A DNA stretch of 35,189 nt. Source: DATGFB01 sp032160545 (GTDB lineage Bacteria; Actinomycetota; Actinomycetes; Mycobacteriales; Jatrophihabitantaceae). Position 1 is the first letter of the stretch. Every line of letters begins with the position of its first letter. The translations under genes were made by a program, and so were the position numbers. This document shows, piece by piece, positions 7,810-15,009 of the stretch. The stretch spans positions 1-35,189 of the forward strand of contig JAVHVN010000008.1 in assembly GCA_032160545.1 (NCBI GenBank), read 5' to 3'. Below the pieces are notes generated by a model. The model was not told where the DNA came from. It was given only the letters and a program-made list of their open reading frames with translations, and searched no databases.

Positions 7810-8267
7810 GTGGTGGCCGATCCGACCGACCCGCAGGCGATCGTCGAGACCTTCCTCGCTGCGTTGGCAGCGAACGACGGCGCCACAGCCGGGCGGCTGC
7901 TCGACCCCGATGTCGCGTACACGACGTCGGCCTGCCGACGATCCGCGGACGTCGCCGGGTCATCAGGTTCCTTTCTCAGATCGCCCGATTCGACGACGCC
8001 TTCGAGGTGTACCGGCACTCGGTGACGACTGCGGGTGCCACGGTCGCGACGGAGCGCACCGACGTCCTGCGGTTCGGGCGGCTGCGGTTGCAGTTCTGGG
8101 TCTGGGGCCGGTTCGACGTGCGAGGCGGGCGGATCACGATGTGGCGCGACTCGTTCGACTACCTCAACCTCACCCGTGCGCTCGTGCGCGGCCTGGCCGG
8201 TGTGGCGCTGCCGGGCCTACGACCCGCGCCGCCCACGTCGCCCGGCGCGGTGCCGGGACGGCACTGA
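7810..8267 (+). pseudogene. SnoaL/limonene-epoxide-hydrolase-like protein with a one-base frameshift
   Basis: Two overlapping frames together give one small NTF2-fold (SnoaL/LEH-like) protein of about 152 residues. The first frame starts at GTG 7810 and reads ADPTDPQAIVETFLAALAAN then AGRLLDPDVAYT to about 7923. The second reads VGLPTIRGRRRVIRFLSQIA from 7926, continues through FDVRGGRITMWRDSFDYL and stops at 8267. The family has a continuous segment here, and one extra A at about 7924 (ACG AAC GTC in place of ACGACGTC) would restore YTNVGLPT. The lesion is therefore a single-base deletion, real or a sequencing error. Unshifted, the first frame runs into unrelated sequence and stops near 8025. 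Flanking codons are unremarkable, so the decay would be very recent. Confidence 0.75.
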
Positions 8268-8279
8268 CGCACATGCCGC

Positions 8280-9704
8280 TCACCGCGGCGGCGGAGAACC
8301 GATCGTGAGCAGCGGCTTCACCGCGGCGTGCACCTCGGCGCCCGCCCCCCGCCACCGGCGGTGCGAGGTGATGGCGGAGTCCGACACCAGGTGGTGCGGC
8401 GCAGCGTAGGTGACCTCGGCGGTGATGACATCGCCCGCGGTGACGTCGAGCCCGTCCGCTGCCACGTGCGCCAGCCGCCCGTCGCGGGCCCGGCCGGAGA
8501 CCCGCCCGGTCGCGCCGTCCTTACGCCCCTCGCCAGCGCTCACGAGCACCTCGATCTCAGTGCCGATCAGGCGCTTGGACTCCTCCCATGAGATTTCGTC
8601 CTGCAGCGCGACGAGTCGCTCGTACCGCTCCTGCACGGTCGACTTCGGGACTTGCCCGTCCATCGTCGCGGCGGGCGTCCCGGGACGCTGCGAGTACTGG
8701 AAGGTGAAGGCGCTCGCGAACCGGGCCGCCCGCACGACATCGAGTGTCTGCTCGAAGTCGGCCTCGGTCTCGCCGGGGAAGCCGACGATGATGTCGGTGG
8801 TGATCGCGGCGTGCGGCATGGCAGTGCGCACGGCCTCGATGATGGCCAGGTAGCGCTCCTGCCGGTACGAGCGGCGCATCGCCTTGAGCACGGTGTCCGC
8901 GCCAGATTGGAGCGGCATGTGCAACTGCGGGCAGACGTTCGTTGTCTCGGCCATCGCAGCGATCACGTCGCCGGTGAAGTCACGCGGGTGCGGGCTGGTG
9001 AAGCGAACGCGCTCGAGGCCGTCGATCTCACCGCAGGCGCGCAGCAGCTTGCCGAACGCGTAGCGGTCGCCGAACGAACGGCCGTAGGAGTTCACGTTCT
9101 GACCGAGCAGGGTCACCTCGACCACACCCGACTCGACCAGCGCGCGGATCTCGGCGAGCACGTCGCCGGAGCGGCGATCGGTCTCGCTGCCACGCAGGCT
9201 CGGCACGATGCAGAACGTGCAGGTGTTGTCGCATCCGACGCTGATCGAGACCCACGCGGAGTAGGGCGACTCCCGCCGGCTGGGCAGATCGGACGGGAAC
9301 CGCTGCAGGGTCTCCGCGATCTCGACCTGTGCCTCGCGGTTGTGCCTGGCCCGCTCGAGCAGCACCGGGAGTGCCGCCAGGTTGTGAGTGCCGAACACGA
9401 CATCGACCCACGGCGCCTTCTCGAGGATCCGCCCGCGATCCTTCTGCGCCAGGCAGCCGCCGACGGCGATCTGCATGCCTGGTCGGGCCCGCTTCACCGG
9501 GTAGAGGTGGCCGAGGTTGCCATAGAGCCGGTTGTCGGCGTTCTCACGCACCGCGCAGGTGTTGAAGACGACGAGGTCAGCGCCGTCCACATCGGCATCC
9601 GACGCGCGAACGTAGCCTGCGGCCTCGAGCAGACCGGCGAGCCGCTCGGAGTCGTGGACGTTCATCTGGCACCCGTAGGTGCGGATCTCGTAGCTGCGGC
9701 TCAT
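8280..9704 (-). CDS. miaB: tRNA-2-methylthio-N6-dimethylallyladenosine synthase MiaB
   Basis: MiaB is a radical-SAM enzyme that adds a methylthio group to i6A37 made by MiaA. The 474-residue protein has the N-terminal UPF0004 domain with auxiliary-cluster cysteines Cys12 (YGCQMN), Cys50 (FNTCAVREN) and Cys84 (VGGCLAQK), the radical-SAM CxxxCxxC at Cys158, Cys162 and Cys165, and a C-terminal TRAM domain (GTEIEVLVSAGEG onward). The ATG at 9704 is chosen because MSRSYEIRTYGCQMN is the family's usual N-terminus; ten in-frame codons upstream have no support. TATCCT (9720 to 9715) may be the -10. It converges on the frameshifted SnoaL-like gene and diverges from an acetyltransferase. Confidence 0.96.
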   Translation of the reverse strand: MSRSYEIRTYGCQMNVHDSERLAGLLEAAGYVRASDADVDGADLVVFNTCAVRENADNRLYGNLGHLYPVKRARPGMQIAVGGCLAQKDRGRILEKAPWVDVVFGTHNLAALPVLLERARHNREAQVEIAETLQRFPSDLPSRRESPYSAWVSISVGCDNTCTFCIVPSLRGSETDRRSGDVLAEIRALVESGVVEVTLLGQNVNSYGRSFGDRYAFGKLLRACGEIDGLERVRFTSPHPRDFTGDVIAAMAETTNVCPQLHMPLQSGADTVLKAMRRSYRQERYLAIIEAVRTAMPHAAITTDIIVGFPGETEADFEQTLDVVRAARFASAFTFQYSQRPGTPAATMDGQVPKSTVQERYERLVALQDEISWEESKRLIGTEIEVLVSAGEGRKDGATGRVSGRARDGRLAHVAADGLDVTAGDVITAEVTYAAPHHLVSDSAITSHRRWRGAGAEVHAAVKPLLTIGSPPPR

Positions 9705-9760
9705 AGCGCGTCCGAGGATACGGCGCGGCGGCACAGGTGTGGCGCGTGATGTGCCGTCCC

Positions 9761-9766
9761 TAGAGT
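9761..9766 (+). promoter_or_regulatory. -10 element of the acetyltransferase at 9774
   Basis: TAGAGT, a TANNNT hexamer, ends seven bases before the ATG. No clear -35 is visible. Confidence 0.45.
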
Positions 9767-9773
9767 CTGCGGC

Positions 9774-10301
9774 ATGACCGCTGCCGCCGTCGTCGCGCTG
9801 CGACCGGAACTCGAATCCGACGAGGACGTCCTGTTCCGGGTCTGGTCCGACCTCGGCACCTGGGAGGAACGCTCCCCCGCCTCACCCGCGCCCCTGACGC
9901 TCGCGACCTACCGCGAGAAGAGGGAGCGCGGCGATTTCGCCGGCGACGCAGACTTCGTGGTCACCCTCGACGGCGACCCGGTGGGGCGCGTCACGATCTT
10001 CCACGAGGACCGGCTGTCGCGGCACGCCGAGGTCGGCATCGCGCTGCTGCCCGAGGCGCGTGGGCGGGGCGCCGGCACGGCGGCACTCGCGCAGGCCGTC
10101 GAATTCGCGTTCGTCCGCCGCAACCTGCGCCGGCTCTATCTCTGGGTGCTGTCGTCGAACGCGGCCGGCATCGCGTCGTACCGCAAGCTCGGCTTCGTAG
10201 AGGAGGGCCGGCACCGCGAGCACTGCTGGGTACGTGGGCACTATGAGGACGAGATCGCGATGGGGCTGCTTCGCTCCGAGTGGACGCCCACGCGCCGGTG
10301 A
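9774..10301 (+). CDS. GNAT-family N-acetyltransferase (RimJ/RimL-like)
   Basis: A 175-residue acetyltransferase. The acetyl-CoA binding loop is RGRGAGTAALAQAVEFAF (about residues 97-114), followed by VLSSNAAGIASYRKLGFVEEGRHREH, the C-terminal half typical of RimJ/RimL-type GNATs that often act on protein N-termini or small amines. The substrate cannot be told from sequence. No Shine-Dalgarno sequence is present; TAGAGT at 9761-9766 ends seven bases before the ATG, suggesting a leaderless message. It diverges from miaB and converges with the RNase Y gene, the stops being 10 bases apart. Confidence 0.88.
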   Translation: MTAAAVVALRPELESDEDVLFRVWSDLGTWEERSPASPAPLTLATYREKRERGDFAGDADFVVTLDGDPVGRVTIFHEDRLSRHAEVGIALLPEARGRGAGTAALAQAVEFAFVRRNLRRLYLWVLSSNAAGIASYRKLGFVEEGRHREHCWVRGHYEDEIAMGLLRSEWTPTRR

Positions 10302-10311
10302 TGCCTGCCGG

Positions 10312-11958
10312 TCAGTGCGCGATCTCGGTCGTGCGCGACTCGCGAACCACGGTGACCCGGATCTGGCCGGGATAGGTGAGCTCGTCCTCGATCTGCTTGG
10401 CGATCTCTCGGGCGATCACCGACGCAGCGAGGTCGTCGATCTCAGCCGGCTGGACCATCACGCGAACCTCGCGGCCTGACTGCATCGCGAACACCTTCTC
10501 GACCCCTGGACGCGAGGTCGCGATCTCCTCGATGCGCGCGAGGCGCTTGACGTAGTTCTCGAGCGACTCTCGGCGCGCCCCGGGGCGGGCAGCCGAACAG
10601 GTGTCGGACGCCTGGGTGAGCACCGCCTCGACCGTCTGCGGTGCCACCTCGTTGTGATGCGCCTCGACGGCGTGGGCCACGGCCTCGGACTCGCCGTGCC
10701 GGCGAAGCAGGTCGGCGCCGATGATCGCATGGCTGCCCTCGACCTCGTGGGTGAGTGCCTTGCCGATGTCGTGCAGGAAGGCGCACCGCTTGACCAGCGT
10801 CGGCTCGATGCCGAGTTCGGCGGCCATGATACCGGCGATGTGCGCCGTCTCGACCAGGTGGCCGAGCACGTTCTGACCGTAGCTGGTGCGGTACTTCAGC
10901 CGTCCGAGAGTCGGCAGCAGCCGGTCGTCGACGTCGCCGATGCCGACCTCGACCAGGGCGTCGCGGGCCGCGCGCAGGCACAGCTCGTCGATGTCGGCCT
11001 TGCTCTGCTCGTAGACGTCCTCGATGCGCTGGGGGTGGATGCGTCCGTCGAGGACCAGCCGCTCGAGCGTGAGCCGGCCGATCTCGCGTCGCACCGGGTC
11101 GAAGCACGAGAGCAGCACCGCCTCGGGCGTGTCGTCGATGATGACGTTGACGCCGGTGACCGACTCGAACGCGCGGATGTTTCGGCCCTCGCGGCCGATG
11201 ATCCGGCCCTTCATGTCGTCGCCGGGCAGGTGCAGGACGCTCACGACGGTCTCCGTCGTCTGCTCGCTCGCCACGCGTTGAACGGCCTCGACGACGATGT
11301 TGCGCGCCCGCTCGGTGCCCTCGGTGCGGGCCTCGTTCTCGATGGTGCGCACGAGCAGGGCGGCATCGCGGCGAGCACTGACTTCGACGCTGGTGAGAAG
11401 CTCGGCACGGGCCTGCTCGGCGCTCAGGCCGGCGACCCGCTCGAGTTCGCGCACGTGTTCGGCCGTCCGGGTCTCGAGCTCGGCATCGCGGCGCTCGAGC
11501 TCTGCGGCCCGCGCGGCAATCAGCCGGCGCTGCCCGTCGAGGTCGGCCCGTACCGCCTCGACATCGCGGCGCTGTTCGGCGAGATTCGCGATCGCGCGGT
11601 CGAGTTCGAGGCCGTCGGTGTCCAGACGGGCGGCCTGCGCGTCCAGGCGGCTCTCGGTGCTCTCCAGCCGCGCCGTGGCGGTCGCCAGCTCGCGTTCGGT
11701 CCGCTCACTCTGCTCGGCGAGACGCGCCGACTCGCTCGCCATCTCGCGTCGCAGTGCCTCGGCCTCGGCCTGCGCGACCTGCCGGATCGAGCTTGCCTCG
11801 GCCTCGGCGACCCGGCGCGCCGAATCGGCCAGGGCGTCGACGTCGGCGGCAGACTCCACGGCGTGACGCCCGGGAGCCGCCGGCCCGCGCCGCAACACAA
11901 GAAAGAGCACCCCGAGCAGGAAGGCGGCACCGACTGCTGCATACCAGACCCCCTGCAT
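10312..11958 (-). CDS. rny: Ribonuclease Y
   Basis: RNase Y is a membrane-anchored endoribonuclease that starts mRNA decay. The 548-residue protein has an N-terminal membrane helix (about 5-22), a long charged coiled coil (about 40-215), a KH domain with GRIIGREGRN (251-260) and an HD phosphohydrolase domain with the metal-binding His396-Asp397 (FLHDIGK) followed by GSHAIIGADLL. Length and domain order match the family. AAGGAGG lies 7 bases before the ATG. It is downstream of recA and recX in the same direction but separated from recX by about 300 bases, so it may have its own promoter. M. tuberculosis lacks this gene here. Its presence matters because RNase J is absent from its usual place in this window. 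Confidence 0.95.
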   Translation of the reverse strand: MQGVWYAAVGAAFLLGVLFLVLRRGPAAPGRHAVESAADVDALADSARRVAEAEASSIRQVAQAEAEALRREMASESARLAEQSERTERELATATARLESTESRLDAQAARLDTDGLELDRAIANLAEQRRDVEAVRADLDGQRRLIAARAAELERRDAELETRTAEHVRELERVAGLSAEQARAELLTSVEVSARRDAALLVRTIENEARTEGTERARNIVVEAVQRVASEQTTETVVSVLHLPGDDMKGRIIGREGRNIRAFESVTGVNVIIDDTPEAVLLSCFDPVRREIGRLTLERLVLDGRIHPQRIEDVYEQSKADIDELCLRAARDALVEVGIGDVDDRLLPTLGRLKYRTSYGQNVLGHLVETAHIAGIMAAELGIEPTLVKRCAFLHDIGKALTHEVEGSHAIIGADLLRRHGESEAVAHAVEAHHNEVAPQTVEAVLTQASDTCSAARPGARRESLENYVKRLARIEEIATSRPGVEKVFAMQSGREVRVMVQPAEIDDLAASVIAREIAKQIEDELTYPGQIRVTVVRESRTTEIAH

Positions 11959-12254
11959 CGTGTGCCTCCTTCTGCGTCGTCGTACCGGCCTCGCGCCGGG
12001 CCAGGAGACACGCGAAGGGCACGCCCGTGGCGGCGGGCCGCCCGCCGGTGACGGCGGATGGCGGCACGGCTGCCGCGGGCCTGGGCGGGCTGTCCTCTCG
12101 GTCGATGTTGATCGCTATCACATCCGCGTCGTTGCCGGTCTCGGGCGGACGCGGGGGTGCACGGCGTTGCTCCTGGTGTCGTCGAGGTTATGAACGGCGG
12201 ACCAACGGCGCAAGCCTCGACGGCAGGGGCCCCGGTTTCGCTGGCGTGCAGGAT
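11959..12254. other. Non-coding gap between recX and rny with GC-rich hairpins
   Basis: I see no convincing gene here. Two perfect hairpins lie close together: CGGCGGG-CCG-CCCGCCG at 12031-12047 and GCGGCA-CGGC-TGCCGC at 12061-12076. An AT-richer imperfect palindrome lies at 12104-12124 (GATG-T-TGAT-CGCT-ATCA-CATC). The hairpins could end or slow recA-recX transcription or shape the rny leader; there is no T tract. The palindrome is a candidate operator or promoter site for rny. Confidence 0.4.
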
Positions 12255-12800
12255 TCAGAGATCGGCCTCGGCGATCGCCTCGAGCCCGGCGTCGGCCACC
12301 ACGTGCCGGGCCACCGCGTAAGCCACACCGGGCGAGTAGCCCCGGCGAGCCAGCAGGCTGACGATCCGGCGAACCTGCACATGTGGATCGAGGCCACGCA
12401 GGCCACGCAGCTTGCGATCTGCCAGCGCCTGGGCCGCGGCCTGCTCGCTGTCAGCGTCAATATGGCTGACAGCGGCCTGGACGTCGGGCTCGTCGACGCC
12501 CCGTTGGCGCAGCTTGATAGCGACAGCCCGGGCGGACAACCCGCGCTCGTGGTGTGCCGCCGAGGCGAAATCGGCGGCGAGAGCGCCGTCGTCGATCAAG
12601 CCCACCTCGGCGAAACGGGTCAGCACCGCACGGGCCGCGTCGTCGGGGACGCCACGCTTGCGCAGCGCGGTCTCGAGCTCTGCGCGGGTGCGGGCCCGCT
12701 GGCTGAGGGACTGCAGGCAGATGGCCCGAGCGACCGACTCAGGGTCGCTCGGGCCCGCGTCCTCCTCGCCAGGCAGAGGCGGAGGGGGAACGTCTCGCAT
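12255..12800 (-). CDS. recX: RecX, regulator of RecA
   Basis: RecX binds RecA filaments and limits their assembly or activity. The 181-residue protein is almost wholly helical with the three-helix repeats of the family: ARAICLQSLSQRARTRAELETALRKRG-type start, then VLTRFAEVGLIDDGALAADF, LSARAVAIKLRQRGV and IVSLLARRGYSPGVAYAV. The first 20 residues are Pro/acidic. Its ATG is five bases after the recA stop, so the two are co-transcribed and probably translated together, as in most Actinomycetes. Confidence 0.95.
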   Translation of the reverse strand: MRDVPPPPLPGEEDAGPSDPESVARAICLQSLSQRARTRAELETALRKRGVPDDAARAVLTRFAEVGLIDDGALAADFASAAHHERGLSARAVAIKLRQRGVDEPDVQAAVSHIDADSEQAAAQALADRKLRGLRGLDPHVQVRRIVSLLARRGYSPGVAYAVARHVVADAGLEAIAEADL

Positions 12801-12805
12801 GCCGA

Positions 12806-13855
<1,050 letters not shown>

Positions 13856-13876
13856 TGGGGCACCCCTTCGGTGTGT

Positions 13877-13892
13877 TCGAACGGGCTGTCGA
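13877..13892. promoter_or_regulatory. Degenerate LexA box close to recA
   Basis: TCGAACGGGCTGTCGA matches 10 of 12 fixed positions of TCGAAC-N4-GTTCGA. It lies 22 bases upstream of the recA ATG, probably in the leader of the RecA-NDp-type transcript. Confidence 0.5.
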
Positions 13893-13926
13893 TCTGACGT
13901 GCCCGAGCTGCTGAACTGCCTGGCTG

Positions 13927-13949
13927 ACGCTAGGGCGGGGTACCGACAG
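13927..13949 (-). promoter_or_regulatory. RecA-NDp (PafBC-type) promoter of recA
   Basis: On the minus strand CTGTCGGTA (13949-13941) matches 7 of 9 positions of TTGTCRGTG. Exactly eight bases later comes TAGCGT, a match to TANNNT. TTGTCRGTG-N8-TANNNT is the LexA-independent damage-inducible promoter known from M. tuberculosis recA and recognised with PafBC. The predicted leader is about 65 bases. Confidence 0.7.
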
Positions 13950-14006
13950 AACCGGGCTGGGCACCGCGGCTGTGGAACCTGAACTCGCGTCTGTGGACGA
14001 CGCTAG

Positions 14007-14022
14007 ACGAACGGACGTTCGA
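14007..14022. promoter_or_regulatory. Strong LexA (SOS) box upstream of recA
   Basis: ACGAACGGACGTTCGA matches 11 of 12 fixed positions. It lies about 150 bases upstream of the recA start, beyond the RecA-NDp-type promoter, between recA and the DUF3046 gene. A second, LexA-controlled recA promoter would fit here. Confidence 0.75.
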
Positions 14023-14116
14023 ATGCGCTCATCCCGGCCCGGCGTGTCGCGTCCCGGCCGCGGCCGGTGCCGGCACCGGCCCGTCAGCGCCCCGTCAGCG
14101 CCCGGGTCAGCACCCC

Positions 14117-14308
14117 TCAGCGCAGCTGGTTCGGCACGTCGAACTCGGCGCACACGGCCCGCCAGACCTCCTTGGCCTCGACGCCGTTGGCGAGCGCCTC
14201 GTCGACCGTCGAACCGAGTGTGGTCAGCCGGTAGTCGGCCGCCACGCTGTGGGCGTAGGCCGCCCCGAAGCGGGTCTCCATCCGGTTCCAGAACTCGGTA
14301 AGTCGCAC
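14117..14308 (-). CDS. DUF3046 family small protein
   Basis: A 63-residue protein starting MRLTEFWNRMETRFG and containing AHSVAADYRLTTLGSTVDEAL. This is the DUF3046 family, found just upstream of recA in many Actinomycetes (Rv2738c in M. tuberculosis). Its function is unknown. The start is GTG with no Shine-Dalgarno sequence; TAATGT ends six bases upstream, so it is probably leaderless. It diverges from an acetyltransferase with only 15 bases between the start codons. Confidence 0.92.
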   Translation of the reverse strand: MRLTEFWNRMETRFGAAYAHSVAADYRLTTLGSTVDEALANGVEAKEVWRAVCAEFDVPNQLR

Positions 14309-14314
14309 GACACC

Positions 14315-14320
14315 ACATTA
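14315..14320 (-). promoter_or_regulatory. -10 element of the DUF3046 gene
   Basis: TAATGT on the minus strand ends six bases before the GTG at 14308. It falls in the 15-base gap between two divergent genes. Confidence 0.5.
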
Positions 14321-14323
14321 GGC

Positions 14324-14971
14324 ATGTGCGACGCTGCGACCGTGATCGCCGCCGACCAGTGGTACGCCCTGCCGGTCCTCGTCGGGCCGCTCGTCCAGCT
14401 CGAACCCATGACCATCGAGCACGCCGCCGGCTACCTCGCGGCGGCCGGATCGGGTGCGGAGGCCGACGAGACGTTCCGGTGGATGAACCCGGCCGCGCCC
14501 GCCTCGATAGAGGACGCCGGGCAGCAGATCGCGGCCGGGCTCGCCGCGCGGGCACGCGGTGAGCGGTTTCCATACGCGCAACTCGACGCGCACACGGGCG
14601 AGCTCATCGGCACCACCTCGTTGTACGACATCGTGCCGGCCGTCCGCACGCTCGGCATCGGACACACCTGGCTGGGCACGCGGTGGCGGCGTACCGGCCA
14701 CAACACCGACTCGAAGCTGCTCCTGCTGACGTACGCGTTCGACACGCTCGGCACGGCACGGGTCGTCTGGCACACCGACATCAACAACACGCGCTCGCAG
14801 GATGCCATCGCCCGGCTCGGTGCGGTGCGCGAGGGCGAGTTGCGCAAGCACCGCATCCGCCGCGACGGGTCGTGGCGCACGACAGTGCAGTACTCGATGA
14901 CCGACGACGATTGGCCGGCCGCGCGCGAGCGGCTGCGGGCACGGTTGGCGGCCGGCCTGCGGCCGTCCTGA
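14324..14971 (+). CDS. GNAT-family N-acetyltransferase
   Basis: A 215-residue GNAT of the RimJ/RimL kind. Recognisable parts are GELIGTTSLYDI, the GHTWLGTRWRRTGHNTDSKLLL acetyl-CoA loop region with TGHNT in place of the usual RGxG, TDINNTRSQDAIARLGAVREGELRKH and the final TTVQYSMTDDDW. Proteins of this shape are often annotated as N-terminal protein or antibiotic-type acetyltransferases; the substrate is unknown. The ATG at 14324 follows the divergent DUF3046 start by 15 bases and has no Shine-Dalgarno sequence. A GTG at 14342 is an alternative start. The reading frame extends upstream but only over the DUF3046 gene. Confidence 0.85.
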   Translation: MCDAATVIAADQWYALPVLVGPLVQLEPMTIEHAAGYLAAAGSGAEADETFRWMNPAAPASIEDAGQQIAAGLAARARGERFPYAQLDAHTGELIGTTSLYDIVPAVRTLGIGHTWLGTRWRRTGHNTDSKLLLLTYAFDTLGTARVVWHTDINNTRSQDAIARLGAVREGELRKHRIRRDGSWRTTVQYSMTDDDWPAARERLRARLAAGLRPS

Positions 14972-14980
14972 CCGCAGCGG

Positions 14981-15003
14981 TTGTCGGTGCATCCAGGCAA
15001 ACT
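14981..15003 (+). promoter_or_regulatory. RecA-NDp (PafBC-type) promoter of lhr
   Basis: TTGTCGGTG (14981-14989) is a perfect match to TTGTCRGTG. After exactly eight bases comes CAAACT (14998-15003), one mismatch from TANNNT. The -10 ends six bases before the lhr GTG, so the message would be leaderless. This implies LexA-independent induction of lhr and nei by DNA damage. Confidence 0.72.
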
Positions 15004-15009
15004 GGGCAG

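Noticed and set aside
7791..7925. ATG at 7791 as the start of the SnoaL-like gene in the downstream frame
   Set aside because: That frame's first 45 residues are Arg-rich and unrelated to the family, while the N-terminal half is clearly in the frame from 7810.
14683..15009. An upstream start for lhr inside the acetyltransferase gene
   Set aside because: The extra residues are a shifted-frame reading of the acetyltransferase, and the promoter element at 14981-15003 places transcription at 15010.
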